A stretch of 64,000 nucleotides of DNA from Nitratireductor mangrovi (GTDB taxonomy: Bacteria; Pseudomonadota; Alphaproteobacteria; Rhizobiales; Rhizobiaceae). The stretch is from NCBI RefSeq assembly GCF_007922615.2, contig NZ_CP042301.2:2480001-2544000 (forward strand). The letters run 5' to 3'. Position numbers and translations under genes: made by a program. Positions 19,669 through 29,131 of the stretch are shown here, one piece after another. Each line of letters begins with the position of its first letter. Position 1 is the stretch's first letter. The notes beneath the pieces were generated by a model. It ran no database searches, was not told where the DNA came from, and saw only the letters and a list, made by a program, of their open reading frames with translations.

Positions 19669-20223
19669 TCAACTCGTCTCGATCAAGCGGATGATCGTGT
19701 CGCCATAATGACGCTCGTCGGCAATGGTGAAGCCTTCCGGCGTGGCGAACGGGGCGGACGCCGCCTCTTCGAGCACCAGCATCGCGCCGGGCCCGAGCCA
19801 GCCGCCGTCGCGCGCGGCAGCGAAAGCCCTTTCGCCAAACCCCTTGCCGTAGGGCGGGTCGGCGAAGACCAGATCGAAAGGCTGGATGGTGCCGGCCTCG
19901 CCGAGCCGCGTGGCGTCGCGGCGGAAGACCTTGGTGCGCCCCTGCAGGCCAAGCGCCTCTATATTGGTTCTGAGCAGCGCCCGGCCCTCGGCCGATTCCT
20001 CGATGAAAAGGCAGAAGCCTGCGCCACGCGACAGCGCTTCCAGCCCGAGAGCCCCCGTTCCGGCGAAGAGGTCGAGCACGCGGGCGCCCTCGAGCCGTTC
20101 GCCATAGCGGTGCGAGATCACGTTGAAAAGCGCCTCGCGGGTGCGGTCGGTCGTCGGGCGGATCGCGTCCGAGCGTGGTGCTGCGAGCGGACGGCCGCGA
20201 AACGCCCCGCCGACGATGCGCAT
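19669..20223 (-). CDS. rsmD: 16S rRNA (guanine966-N2)-methyltransferase RsmD
   Basis: A 184-residue SAM-dependent methyltransferase for G966 of 16S rRNA. It starts with MRIVGGAFRGRPL, has the SAM-binding DLFAGTGALGLEALSRGA and the catalytic FADPPYGKG, and ends in the family's usual length range. The start codon shares one base with the stop of the upstream pseudouridine synthase gene, so two rRNA/RNA modification enzymes are translationally coupled. Confidence 0.95.
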   Translation of the reverse strand: MRIVGGAFRGRPLAAPRSDAIRPTTDRTREALFNVISHRYGERLEGARVLDLFAGTGALGLEALSRGAGFCLFIEESAEGRALLRTNIEALGLQGRTKVFRRDATRLGEAGTIQPFDLVFADPPYGKGFGERAFAAARDGGWLGPGAMLVLEEAASAPFATPEGFTIADERHYGDTIIRLIETS

Positions 20224-21899
20224 CAGCGGCCCTTCGGCCCCTTGCGCGGCCCTCCCGGTCCCTTGCCCCGGCCGGGTTTCCCGGCAAACGAGCCGGACTG
20301 GCCGCCCGTCTTGCCGTAGCGCCCCTTGCCGGCATCATGGCCGGGCCGCGCCCGGCCAGCGTGATCTGCGCCGCCCGGCGCCCGCTTGTCTCCGTCGCGC
20401 TTTGCCTCGCTGCCCGCGAACGGCTTTCCGGCCGGCCTGTCGGCGCGTGAGCGAAACGGCTTGTCCCTCGCCGGCTGGCCCGGGCGCGATGCGGGACGGC
20501 CTGCCTCGCCTTCACGTTCGGGCGCCCGGCGCAGCGCGGAAGCCGGCTTGCGCGGCCGTTCCGGCGCACTGTCCGGCTCGGGCTTCGCGGCCTTCTTGCC
20601 GGCCGGACGCGCGCCCGGCGCCATCCAGACGTTGCTGGTGCGCGAACGCCGTGCGTCCTTGCCGCGCTCCTCGTCCTTGCGGCCTCTTCCCGGTTGCCGG
20701 GTGTCGAGCCGCGACAGCGCATTCTCGCGCCGATCCTCGCGCTGGCGCTTGCGGTTGCGGATCAGCCCGCCCTCGCCCGGCTCCTCGATGCCCCGGCGCC
20801 CGCCTGCGGGCGGGCGCTCTTCCTTGCGGGGGCGATCGGCAACCACCGGCTTGTTGGAGAACGGCACCGCGACCGGCGCGTCGAAATTGGCGCCGGCCTC
20901 CTCGATCAGCCTCTCGCCAAGCTGCTCGCGCAGTGTGCGCCCGCGCACTTCCAGCACCGCGCCCTCGGCCAGTTCGCCCAGCTGGAACGGCCCGTAGGAA
21001 ACGCGGATCAGACGGGTAACCTCGAGCCCGAGCGCGCCGAGGATGTTCTTGACCTCGCGGTTCTTGCCTTCCCTGAGGCCGATGCTGAGCCAGGCATTGG
21101 TGCCCTGCACGCGTTCGAGCGACGCCTCGACCGCGCCGTAAAAGACGCCGTCGACCGCCACGCCCTCGCCGAGCGCGCGCAGCCGCGCCTCGTCGACCGT
21201 GCCGTGGACGCGTACGCGATAACGCCTGAGCCAGCCGGTCGCCGGCAGTTCCAGCACCCGTGCCAGCCCGCCATCATTGGTCAGAAGCAGCAGCCCCTCG
21301 GTGTTGATGTCGAGCCGTCCGACCGTCATCAGCCTCGGCAGGTCTTTCGGCAGCGCGTCGAACACGGTCCGGCGGCCTTCCGGGTCGCGGTTGGTGGTGA
21401 CGACGCCGGCTGGCTTGTGGAACAGGAACAGCCGCGTGCGCTCGATCGCCGGGATCGGTTCGCCGTCGAGCGTGATCGTATCGCTGGCCGAGACATTGAC
21501 CGCGGGGCTCTTGAGCACCACGCCGTTGACGGCGACGCGGCCGGCCTCGATCAGCGCCTCGGCATCGCGCCGCGAGGCGATGCCGGCGCGCGCCAGCCGC
21601 TTGGCGATGCGCTCGCCTGCGCCTGCCTCCGCACTGGCCCGTTCTTCTCCGGAACGCGGGCGCGGGGCCGACTTGAAACCGCCGCCCTGCGGTTTTCCGC
21701 CCGGCTTGCCGCCGCGCGGTCGGTCATGGCCTCGCCCCCCTTCACGAGCCCCGTCTTCACGGCGCCCCCCTTCACGCTGCTTGCCGTCGCGATGCTTGTC
21801 GCCACGGCGCTCGTCTGGCGAACCGCGCCGCTCAGGCCGCCGGCCCGCGCTGCCGCCGGGCCTGCCGCCATTGCGCCCGTCGTCTTTTTTGTCGTTCAT
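20223..21899 (-). CDS. RluB/RsuA-type rRNA pseudouridine synthase with long basic disordered tails
   Basis: A 558-residue protein, roughly twice the size of E. coli RluB. An S4 RNA-binding domain covers about residues 95-145 (RIAKRLARAGIASRRDAEAL) and the pseudouridine synthase domain about 150-345, with catalytic Asp in GRLDINTEGLLLLTNDG and the downstream GKNREVKNI. About 90 residues before and 215 after are rich in Arg, Gly, Lys and Pro with no hydrophobic core, so they are likely disordered RNA-binding tails. By family it modifies U2605 of 23S rRNA, but the exact site is not certain. It is coupled to rsmD. Confidence 0.92.
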   Translation of the reverse strand: MNDKKDDGRNGGRPGGSAGRRPERRGSPDERRGDKHRDGKQREGGRREDGAREGGRGHDRPRGGKPGGKPQGGGFKSAPRPRSGEERASAEAGAGERIAKRLARAGIASRRDAEALIEAGRVAVNGVVLKSPAVNVSASDTITLDGEPIPAIERTRLFLFHKPAGVVTTNRDPEGRRTVFDALPKDLPRLMTVGRLDINTEGLLLLTNDGGLARVLELPATGWLRRYRVRVHGTVDEARLRALGEGVAVDGVFYGAVEASLERVQGTNAWLSIGLREGKNREVKNILGALGLEVTRLIRVSYGPFQLGELAEGAVLEVRGRTLREQLGERLIEEAGANFDAPVAVPFSNKPVVADRPRKEERPPAGGRRGIEEPGEGGLIRNRKRQREDRRENALSRLDTRQPGRGRKDEERGKDARRSRTSNVWMAPGARPAGKKAAKPEPDSAPERPRKPASALRRAPEREGEAGRPASRPGQPARDKPFRSRADRPAGKPFAGSEAKRDGDKRAPGGADHAGRARPGHDAGKGRYGKTGGQSGSFAGKPGRGKGPGGPRKGPKGR

Positions 21900-21970
21900 C
21901 TGGTCGTGGCCTTTCCGGGCGGCTAACTATCAGCATCGCGCACCGCTTGCGAGAGGAATTGTCAGAGCGA

Positions 21971-22432
21971 ATGCCGGCCCGACAGCCCGATTTCATGGGG
22001 GAAGCGCTTGCCGAGGCGCGCGCCGCCGCGGCCCGCGAGGAAGTACCGGTCGGCGCGGTCGTCGTCGTCGACGGTGCGATCGTCGCGCGCGCCGGCAACC
22101 GCACCCGCGAACTCAGCGATCCGACCGCGCATGCCGAATTGCTGGCGATCCGCGAGGCCTGCCGGGCGGCCGGCTCGCAACGCATCGAGAATGCCGATCT
22201 CTATGTGACGCTGGAGCCCTGCGCCATGTGCGCGGCCGCTATCTCGTTTGCGCGCATCCGCCGGCTCTATTTCGCCGCCGAGGACGTCAAGGGCGGAGCG
22301 GTCGTCAATGGCGGGCGCTTCTTCACTGCGCCCACATGCCATCATGCGCCGGAGGTCTATTCGGGATTTGCCGAACGCGAGGCGGCCGACCTGTTGAAGG
22401 ACTTTTTCGTCCAGCGCCGCGACACTTCCTAG
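21971..22432 (+). CDS. tadA: tRNA adenosine(34) deaminase TadA-type nucleoside deaminase
   Basis: A 153-residue zinc deaminase. Catalytic HAE in DPTAHAELLAIREA and the Zn-binding PCAMC in TLEPCAMCAAAI are intact, and the C-terminus VYSGFAEREAADLLKDFF is TadA-like. It converts wobble A34 of tRNA-Arg(ACG) to inosine. The ATG at 21971 is chosen; an upstream TTG at 21947 is open in frame but unlikely. It is divergent from the pseudouridine synthase (71 bp) and convergent with the lipoprotein gene. Confidence 0.93.
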   Translation: MPARQPDFMGEALAEARAAAAREEVPVGAVVVVDGAIVARAGNRTRELSDPTAHAELLAIREACRAAGSQRIENADLYVTLEPCAMCAAAISFARIRRLYFAAEDVKGGAVVNGGRFFTAPTCHHAPEVYSGFAEREAADLLKDFFVQRRDTS

Positions 22433-22461
22433 CGGCGGTCACGGCGGAAGCAACGGCGAGC

Positions 22462-23142
22462 CTACCAGGGCAGGATGTCTTCCCAGCCCCAGCCTTCCTT
22501 GGCGTTATTCTCGCGCCGCTTCTTCTTCTTCCACTCGTCCTCGCCGATATCGTCGGTCGGCGCGGAAGCCGCCGGAACGCGGTAGTCGAGCGGCGGCTCG
22601 GAGAGATATTTGCGGTTGGTCGGGTTGCCCTGGTTGCGCTCCGCAAGGCGGCGATTGAACTCATCGCGGCCGCCGCGATTGATGTCGACCAGCGGATTGC
22701 CGTTCACGTCGACCGGGTCGCCACGCGTGTGCCGGCGCTGCGTCGGTGTGACGGCCGCAACGTCGTCGGTGACCTCGGGGTCGAAATTGTAGGCTTCGGA
22801 GTTGATGGTCGCTTCCGAGCGGATGCGGGCACGCCGCTGCTCGGGCGATTCAGGCCAGGCCGGGTTCGACGCGGTCACGATCCCGTCCTGGGGCGCAGGG
22901 AGCGCCGCGGTCGAGGCCGGCTTAACCAGTTCGGGCCGCGGCTTGTATTCGATGTTCTTCTTGTCCTTGGGCGCCAGCGACAGCACTCCGGTCAGGTCTT
23001 CCAGAAGCTGCTGGTCGGCCGGCTTGTCGGTGCCGTAGGTCGGCGAGCCGACGCAGCCCGAAAGCGCGATCGCGGCTGCCGCCACGGCGATCGCCGCAGG
23101 GTGTGCAAAACCGCGTGCACGCATGATGCGCAAATCCTTCAC
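22462..23142 (-). CDS. Putative outer-membrane or periplasmic lipoprotein, unknown function
   Basis: A 226-residue protein with an N-terminal hydrophobic stretch ending in the lipobox ALSGC near residue 30, so it is likely lipidated. The mature part is polar with many Arg, Asp, Asn and Pro and no recognised domain; it includes NRKYLSEPPLDYRVP and ends KEGWGWEDILPW with a basic KKKKRR before it. Presence beside ileS is typical of related rhizobia. The role is unknown; the hydrophilic, Pro-rich body suggests an extended periplasmic protein. Confidence 0.8.
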   Translation of the reverse strand: MKDLRIMRARGFAHPAAIAVAAAAIALSGCVGSPTYGTDKPADQQLLEDLTGVLSLAPKDKKNIEYKPRPELVKPASTAALPAPQDGIVTASNPAWPESPEQRRARIRSEATINSEAYNFDPEVTDDVAAVTPTQRRHTRGDPVDVNGNPLVDINRGGRDEFNRRLAERNQGNPTNRKYLSEPPLDYRVPAASAPTDDIGEDEWKKKKRRENNAKEGWGWEDILPW

Positions 23143-23482
23143 TCCAACCGCCTCTCGGTATCACCGAAGATATTGTGCCCGTCGAGCGCCTGATGAACCG
23201 TAAATCCGGCAACATATTGACGAGGCACGCCGGACGCCCTTGTACAGGAACGCCCTGACAAGGGCAACGCGCCGGCGCGCCATGGCGATAGGGTGATGGA
23301 ACATTGTCCCAGTCCGGTCCCGCCCTGGCACTTGCGCCGGGGCGAAAATGGCGAGGCCGACCGGCCGCCGGCGCTCATGCGCCGCAAGCCAGGGGCGCGG
23401 ATGCGCCCGCCGGCGCCTGAGGCCGGAAAAAGAGCGGGGCAAGCGGGTTCGCCCCGATTGCCCCGGACGTGCGCGGTTTCGA
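23143..23482. other. 340-bp gap between ileS and lipoprotein gene
   Basis: No supported coding sequence is visible here. It holds the ileS intrinsic terminator at 23427-23465 and presumably the lipoprotein promoter. No lspA (signal peptidase II) gene is present, although that gene often follows ileS in other bacteria. Confidence 0.6.
23427..23465 (-). terminator. Rho-independent terminator of ileS
   Basis: On the minus strand, CGGGGCAA and TTGCCCCG form a perfect 8-bp stem, with further complementarity inside the loop, followed by CTCTTTTTCC. It lies 18 bp beyond the ileS stop, in the correct orientation. Confidence 0.85.
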
Positions 23483-26400
23483 TCACAATCGGCCCATGGC
23501 CTGTAACTCGCGCAGTGCCGCCGCGTCGCGCGCCGAGACCTCCGGAAAGGCCTGGTCGCTGCCGACATCGTCGGTGTAACGCCACGAGCGGGCGCATTTG
23601 ACTCCGCCGGCGCGTGCGAACACCACGCCGACGCCCGTCACCTCGTCGAGGCGGAACGCGTCGCCCGGTGCTTCGCCGCCGACCAGTTCGATGCCGCTGG
23701 TGATGCAGATCTCGGCCATGTCGACACCGCCAAGCGCCGCCATCAGCTCGGCATCGGCGACGAACACCTTCGGCGCCGCCTCCAGCGACGAGCCGATGGT
23801 CTTGTTGGCGCGTTCGAGCTCCAGAGCGCCGGTGACGACGCGGCGGACCTGGCGCACCTTGCGCCATTTCGCCGCCAGAGCCTCGTCGCGCCATTCGGCC
23901 GGGATGTCCGGAAACTGCTCCAGATGCACCGAGACCGCGTCGCCATGGCGGTCGAGCCAGGCCTCCTCCGTGGTGAAGGGCAGCATCGGCGCCAGCCATT
24001 TCACCAGCGCGTCGAACAGCCTGCGCACCACGACCAGCGCCGCCCGGCGGCGCAGGCTCGACGGCGCGTCGCAGTAGAGCGCGTCCTTGCGCACGTCGAA
24101 ATAGAACGCCGACAGGTCGATCACCATGAAATCGCTGAGCGAGCGGGCGATGCGCTTGAAGTCGAAATTGTCGTAGCCCTTGCGCACGATCTGGTCGAGT
24201 TCGGCCAGCCGGTGCAGCATCAGCCGCTCCAGTTCCGGCATGTCGGCCGCCGCCACCTCCTCGCCCTCGTCATGGGCGAGCGTGCCCAGCATCCAGCGCA
24301 TCGTGTTGCGCATCTTGCGGTAGGTGTCGACATTGGTCTGGATGACGTTCTGGCCGAGCCGCTGGTCCTCCCAGTAGTCGGTGGTCATCACCCACAGCCT
24401 GAGGATGTCGGCGCCGGACTTCGCCATCACGTCCTGCGGCAGCACCTGGTTGCCGAGCGACTTCGACATCTTGCGACCGTCCTCGGCCATGGTGAAGCCA
24501 TGCGTGATGACGGTGTCGTAGGGCGCGCGGCCGCGCGTGCCGCAGCTTTCGAGCAGCGAGGAATGGAACCAGCCGCGATGCTGGTCCGATCCTTCCAGAT
24601 AGACATCGGCCGGCCATTTCATGTCGGGCCGGTCCTCCAGCGTGAAGGCGTGGGTGGAGCCCGAATCGAACCAGACGTCGAGGATGTCGGTCACCATCTG
24701 CCACGGCTCGTTGGCGCGGCTCCCGAGGAAGCGTTCGCGCGCACCGTCGGCGAACCAGGCGTCGGCGCCCTCTGCCTCGAAGGCTTCGAGGATTCTGGCA
24801 TTGACCGCCTCGTCCTTCAGCACGTCGCCGTTCTCGTCGGCGAAGACGCAGATCGGCACGCCCCAGGCGCGCTGACGCGAGAGCACCCAGTCGGGCCGCT
24901 CCTCGATCATCGAGCGCAGCCGTGTCTGCCCGGCGGCGGGCACGAAGCGTGTCGCGTCGATCGCGGCCAGCGCGCGCGTGCGCAGCGTGTCGGGCTTTGG
25001 CGACTGGTCGCTCTGCCCCAGCCCGAACTCGTCCAGTTCCTTGTCCATATGGACGAACCATTGCGGCGTGTTGCGGAAGATCACCGGCTTCTTGGAGCGC
25101 CATGAATGCGGGTACTGGTGCTTCAGCCGCCCGCGCGCGAACAGCATGTCGCGGGCAATCAGCGCCTCGATGACCGCCTTGTTGGCGTCGCCCTTCTTGC
25201 CGTTGTCGTCGATGACGCGTGCCGGTCCGCCCTCGCGGTCCGGCCCGAAACCCGGCGCGTCCCTGGTGAAGAAGCCGGCATCATCGACGGTGAAAGGGAT
25301 CGCGGTATCGACGCCGCGTTCACGCAGTTCCTTGACCGCGTCCATCCAGGCGTCGAAATCCTCGCGGCCGTGGCCGGGCGCGGTGTGCACGAAGCCGGTG
25401 CCGGCATCGTCGGTGACATGGGCGCCGGCCAGCAGCGGCACCGGAAAATCGTAGCCGCCGCCGAGGCCGTTCAGCGGGTGAGCGCACGTCATCGCCGCGA
25501 GTGCGTCGGCCGAAACCGCGCGCAGCCGCTTGTACGCAAGCTTCGCCTTTGCGAACGACTCTTCCGCCAGCGCATCGGCAAAGATCAGCCTTTCGCCGGG
25601 CTGCGGGCCGAAATCGTTCTCCGCGGCCGTCACCTCGTAAAGCCCGTAGTCGATGCGCGGGGAAAACGACACGGCGCGGTTGCCCGGGATCGTCCACGGC
25701 GTCGTCGTCCAGATGACGACGGAGGCACCGAAAAGATCATGGGCCTCGGTGGCGGCAGTCGCTTCCAGAACTTTTGCCAGTACCGCTTTCTGGGCTGCTT
25801 CGAAATCGAGAGCTGCAAGGTCCGACGTATCCCCGGTTAGGGATGCGACCGGAAACTTCACCCACACCGTGTCCGACTCGTAGTCGTGATATTCGACTTC
25901 GGCCTCGGCCAGCGCGGTGCGTTCGACCACCGACCACATCACCGGTTTGGAGCCGCGATAGAGCTGGTCCGACATCGCGAATTTCAGCAGCTCGCCGGCG
26001 ATCCGCGCCTCGGCGTGGTAGCTCATGGTCAGATACGGATCGTCGAAGTCGCCGACCACGCCCAGCCGCTTGAACTCGCCGGTCTGCACCTCGATCCAGT
26101 GGCTGGCGAAGTCGCGGCATTCCTTGCGGAATTCATTGACCGGCACCTGGTCCTTGTCGAGGCCCTTGGCGCGGTACTGCTCCTCGATCTTCCACTCGAT
26201 CGGCAGGCCGTGGCAGTCCCAGCCGGGCACGTAGTTGGAATCGTAGCCGCGCATCTGGAACGAACGCGTGATGACGTCCTTCAGGATCTTGTTGAGCGCA
26301 TGCCCGATATGGATGTTGCCGTTGGCGTAGGGCGGGCCGTCATGGAGCACGAATTTCGGCCGCCCGGCCGCGTCCTCGCGCAACCGCCGGTAGAGGTCGA

Positions 26401-26521
26401 GTTCCTCCCAGCGCGCCACCAGCTGCGGCTCCTTGGCCGGCAGGCCGGCGCGCATCGGGAAGTCGGTCCTGGGCAGATAGAGGGTCTTGGAATAGTCGAG
26501 CTTGTCGGACGTGTCGGTCAT
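23483..26521 (-). CDS. ileS: Isoleucyl-tRNA synthetase
   Basis: A 1012-residue class I aminoacyl-tRNA synthetase charging tRNA-Ile. It shows the HIGH signature ([10 protein letters not shown], residues 71-74), the CP1 editing domain with [13 protein letters not shown], the second signature [12 protein letters not shown] near residue 683, and the [10 protein letters not shown] segment. The C-terminus [14 protein letters not shown] contains only part of the zinc-ribbon pattern seen in E. coli IleS. The product belongs to translation, and the gene is monocistronic with its own terminator. Confidence 0.97.
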   Translation of the reverse strand: MTDTSDKLDYSKTLYLPRTDFPMRAGLPAKEPQLVARWEELDLYRRLREDAAGRPKFVLHDGPPYANGNIHIGHALNKILKDVITRSFQMRGYDSNYVPGWDCHGLPIEWKIEEQYRAKGLDKDQVPVNEFRKECRDFASHWIEVQTGEFKRLGVVGDFDDPYLTMSYHAEARIAGELLKFAMSDQLYRGSKPVMWSVVERTALAEAEVEYHDYESDTVWVKFPVASLTGDTSDLAALDFEAAQKAVLAKVLEATAATEAHDLFGASVVIWTTTPWTIPGNRAVSFSPRIDYGLYEVTAAENDFGPQPGERLIFADALAEESFAKAKLAYKRLRAVSADALAAMTCAHPLNGLGGGYDFPVPLLAGAHVTDDAGTGFVHTAPGHGREDFDAWMDAVKELRERGVDTAIPFTVDDAGFFTRDAPGFGPDREGGPARVIDDNGKKGDANKAVIEALIARDMLFARGRLKHQYPHSWRSKKPVIFRNTPQWFVHMDKELDEFGLGQSDQSPKPDTLRTRALAAIDATRFVPAAGQTRLRSMIEERPDWVLSRQRAWGVPICVFADENGDVLKDEAVNARILEAFEAEGADAWFADGARERFLGSRANEPWQMVTDILDVWFDSGSTHAFTLEDRPDMKWPADVYLEGSDQHRGWFHSSLLESCGTRGRAPYDTVITHGFTMAEDGRKMSKSLGNQVLPQDVMAKSGADILRLWVMTTDYWEDQRLGQNVIQTNVDTYRKMRNTMRWMLGTLAHDEGEEVAAADMPELERLMLHRLAELDQIVRKGYDNFDFKRIARSLSDFMVIDLSAFYFDVRKDALYCDAPSSLRRRAALVVVRRLFDALVKWLAPMLPFTTEEAWLDRHGDAVSVHLEQFPDIPAEWRDEALAAKWRKVRQVRRVVTGALELERANKTIGSSLEAAPKVFVADAELMAALGGVDMAEICITSGIELVGGEAPGDAFRLDEVTGVGVVFARAGGVKCARSWRYTDDVGSDQAFPEVSARDAAALRELQAMGRL

Positions 26522-26758
26522 GGTCTCGCCGTGTCGGTGGCCGCGCGCGATGCGCTGCGGGCCGGGCTGATGGGATCGAACGGATTGCGCGGCGGGGCGC
26601 GCGGCAACACCCGGCGCTTCCGGCGGCCTCAGGCCGCCCGGAAGCCCGGGCCGGTAATTCGTATCGCGGTCCGACGCGGACGCTGGCTCGTGCTCATGGG
26701 CGCGCTATTTAAAGGAGCCGGCAGCAAGAATAAAGGGGCAAGTCCGGCGCACCGGAAT

Positions 26759-26787
26759 TTGGCTTTCTGGCCATTTGCGCCTATATT
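26759..26787 (+). promoter_or_regulatory. Putative promoter of the Xre/RES toxin-antitoxin operon
   Basis: TTGGCT and TATATT are separated by 17 bases, 33 bp before the chosen antitoxin ATG. The upstream region shared with the divergent ileS also has a hairpin-forming repeat at 26616-26645 of unknown role. Toxin-antitoxin promoters are usually repressed by their own complex; no operator palindrome is obvious here. Confidence 0.5.
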
Positions 26788-26819
26788 CATGGGCGAATGG
26801 CATGATCGGCAGGGAACTC

Positions 26820-27194
26820 ATGAACACCGCCTTCCCCGTCACCGCTTCCCCAGGAAGCTTCACCGTTCCGGTCGAGCGGCTCGACGGTCTGCGCAAGCTC
26901 GGCTTCTCCGACGACGAGCTCTATCGCATCATCGCCCCGCGCCGCACGCTGGCGCGCCGCAAGGCGAAGGGCGAGGTGCTTTCGCCGGTCGAGTCCGATC
27001 GCGTGATCAGGCTCGAACGCATCTCCGAGCATGGCACACGTGTGTTCGCCAGCGCGGAGAAATTCCGGCGCTGGCTGCGCCACGAGAGCGTAGCACTGGA
27101 TGGGGCAAGGCCGATCGACCTGATGCAGTCCGAAACCGGCGCGCGTCTGGTGGAAGACGAACTCGCGCGCATCGACCACGGCATGCTCGCCTGA
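26820..27194 (+). CDS. Xre/MbcA/ParS-type antitoxin of a RES toxin
   Basis: About 124 residues. The C-terminal half has the toxin-binding ParS/MbcA pattern: SPVESDRVIRLERISEHG, FASAEKFRRWLRHESVALDG, PIDLMQSETGARLVEDELAR and DHGML. The N-terminal part is the short Xre-like helix-turn-helix with FSDDELYRIIAPRRTL. Neutralisation of the RES toxin and repression of the operon are known for the family. The ATG at 26820 has AGGGA just upstream; an in-frame ATG at 26802 is also possible. The stop is three bases before the toxin ATG. Confidence 0.9.
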   Translation: MNTAFPVTASPGSFTVPVERLDGLRKLGFSDDELYRIIAPRRTLARRKAKGEVLSPVESDRVIRLERISEHGTRVFASAEKFRRWLRHESVALDGARPIDLMQSETGARLVEDELARIDHGMLA

Positions 27195-27197
27195 GCG

Positions 27198-27632
27198 ATG
27201 CGCGCCTGGCGCATTTCCAACTACGCCGACCTCTCCGGACAAGGCGGCCGAGCCGTGTCCGGACGCTGGCACGTCAAGGGACGGCCCATCATCTATTGCG
27301 CCGACCACCCTTCAACATCGCTGCTTGAAATTCTTGTCCACGCGAGCCGGGAGACGGTGCCGGACGGCTATCAGCTGATCGACATCGACGTCCCCGACGA
27401 CATCCACGTCATCGACGTCGAGTTGCCCGCCGGCTGGGAGCGCGACCTTGCCGTCTCGCAGCGCGTGGGTTCGCAATTCCTTGAGGCGCGCAAGAGCGCC
27501 GTTTTGCGCGTGCCATCCGCCATCATGCCGAAAGCGGCCAACCTGCTGATCAACCCCCTGCATCCTTCCGCGCGCCTGATCTCGATCGTCGGCACTTGGC
27601 GTTATCCCTTCGACAGCAGGCTGTTCGGATAG
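27198..27632 (+). CDS. RES-domain toxin (NAD+-degrading)
   Basis: A 144-residue RES-domain protein. The conserved Arg (MRAWRISNYADLSGQGG), the second Arg in SGRWHVKG, Glu in STSLLEILVHAS and the Ser/Asn segment PSAIMPKAANLLINP match the family that depletes NAD+ by phosphorolysis or hydrolysis (MbcT, Res). Expression unbound by antitoxin would be bacteriostatic. The operon order antitoxin-toxin with a three-base gap is standard. Its end abuts the SDR gene on the other strand. Confidence 0.92.
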   Translation: MRAWRISNYADLSGQGGRAVSGRWHVKGRPIIYCADHPSTSLLEILVHASRETVPDGYQLIDIDVPDDIHVIDVELPAGWERDLAVSQRVGSQFLEARKSAVLRVPSAIMPKAANLLINPLHPSARLISIVGTWRYPFDSRLFG

Positions 27633-28370
27633 CTACCAGACCTCCTTCTCCAGCCGCTCGAAGATGAGCCGCCGCATCTGGCGCGTCACCGCCGCCGGGG
27701 CCAGCCGCCCGGCAAGCGCGAAGAGCCGCGCGTTTTCGCCCGGCACGACCAGCCGCCGCCCGGCAAGGGTCGCGTCAAGGATCTGCCGCGCCGCGGCCTC
27801 GGGCGCCAGCCGCCGGCTTTCGTCGGCGCCCGCCGGCGCGTGGCGGGCGGCGTGGTCCGTCCGCAGCGGGCCGGGACAGGCAAGCGTCACCGAGACGCGG
27901 CGCCGTGCGAACGGTTTCCTCACGCTCGTGGCATAGATCGCAAGCGCGTCCTTGGAGGCCGCATAGACCGCGGCTCCCGGATAGCCGGTGAAATGTGAGA
28001 GCGACGACACGAAGCAGAGATGCCGCACCGCGCCGGCGTTAACGAGTCGGGCCGCCATCAGCATCGGCGTCTCGGCATTGACCGTCATCAGCCGCCGATA
28101 GGCCTCGGCCGGCACGCTTTCGAAGCGGCCGGTGGCGCTGACGCCGGCATTGAGGACGACGACGTCGAACGGTCCGGCATCGGCGATCATCGGCAGCGCC
28201 CGATCGACCTCGGAACGTTCGGCAAGGTCGCAGACGATCCGGCTCACACATTCCCCGGTGCCGCTCTCGGCGCGGTCGACCGACACCACCGCGTAGCCGC
28301 GCGCGGCAAGGTCCGCGACAAGGGCCGCACCCAGGCCGCCCGCGCCGCCGGTGACCAGCGCCCGCTTCAC
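27633..28370 (-). CDS. Short-chain dehydrogenase/reductase
   Basis: A 245-residue classical SDR. The NAD(P)-binding TGGAGGLGAALVADLAARG, the NAG motif (VLNAGVS), catalytic Ser in FVSSLSHF and YxxxK in YAASK are intact. The substrate is unknown. Its start overlaps the stop of a second SDR by four bases, so the pair may act in one pathway or complement each other. It is the last gene of a minus-strand run behind ribF. Confidence 0.9.
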   Translation of the reverse strand: MKRALVTGGAGGLGAALVADLAARGYAVVSVDRAESGTGECVSRIVCDLAERSEVDRALPMIADAGPFDVVVLNAGVSATGRFESVPAEAYRRLMTVNAETPMLMAARLVNAGAVRHLCFVSSLSHFTGYPGAAVYAASKDALAIYATSVRKPFARRRVSVTLACPGPLRTDHAARHAPAGADESRRLAPEAAARQILDATLAGRRLVVPGENARLFALAGRLAPAAVTRQMRRLIFERLEKEVW

Positions 28371-29083
28371 CGCCCAACCCTCGCGCCTGGGGCAGGCTTG
28401 CGACGGAGCAGGAAGCGCACAAAGGAAATCGTGGTCGCGGCGCGGCGCGCCGCGATCGCCTCTTCCACCAGCGCCGCCATGGTTTCCGGGGAGGCGAAGA
28501 ACCGCCCTGCCCGCCCGGGATCATGGCCGGCGCGCTGATGCATGCCGGTCGCCGTCGGGCCGGGATGGATCACGCGCACCTCGACCCGCCCGCGCCACTC
28601 TTCCGCCAGCGCGCGGGCGAAGCCGTTAAGGCCGGCCTTGGAGGCGGCGTAGCTGGCAAACCCCGGCGCACCGCGATGCGCGGTCGAGCCGATCAGCACC
28701 AGCTTGCCGCGCGACGCCTCCAGCCGCGGCAGCAGCAGTCGGGAAAGAAGAATCGGCCCAAGCAGGTTGGCGTCGAGCGTCTCCCTCAGCGCTTCCGGCG
28801 CTTCCGCCGCCGGGTCGCCGACCCGACCCAGGCCGGCGTTGAGCACGGCAAGGTCGAGCCCGTCCCAGCCAAGCTCGGCAAGTGCCGCCGCGATCGTCGC
28901 CGTCGCCGCTTCCGGGTGCGCCTGGTCGGCGGCGGCATAGGCGGCGCCTTCCGGCAGCAGGTCGCGGATGTCGGCGGCGGCGCGGCGCCCCGTCAGAAGC
29001 AGGTCGGCCGTCGGCGTCAGACGCCGCGCAAGCGCCAGCCCGATGCCGGACGTGCCGCCGGTGACCAGAATACGTTTTTTCAT
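28367..29083 (-). CDS. Short-chain dehydrogenase/reductase
   Basis: A 238-residue classical SDR: GGTSGIGLALARRL for cofactor binding, VLNAGLGR, IGSTAHRGAPG with the catalytic Ser, and YAASKAG with Tyr and Lys. An Arg after the second strand (LLLTGRRA) suggests NADP preference. It overlaps the following SDR gene by four bases and lies 48 bp after ribF. The substrate is unknown. Confidence 0.9.
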   Translation of the reverse strand: MKKRILVTGGTSGIGLALARRLTPTADLLLTGRRAAADIRDLLPEGAAYAAADQAHPEAATATIAAALAELGWDGLDLAVLNAGLGRVGDPAAEAPEALRETLDANLLGPILLSRLLLPRLEASRGKLVLIGSTAHRGAPGFASYAASKAGLNGFARALAEEWRGRVEVRVIHPGPTATGMHQRAGHDPGRAGRFFASPETMAALVEEAIAARRAATTISFVRFLLRRKPAPGARVGR

Positions 29084-29131
29084 CGCCGCTCAATGCCCCG
29101 CCCGGTCGTCCCGGTCGAGCCGCAACAACGC

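Noticed and set aside
23143..23482. Possible lspA between ileS and the lipoprotein gene
   Set aside because: No frame with signal peptidase II motifs on either strand.
26616..26645. GCTTCCGG/CCGGAAGC hairpin ahead of ileS, tested as a T-box or attenuator
   Set aside because: No T-run, no T-box consensus, and T-boxes are absent from this group; left as an unexplained stem.
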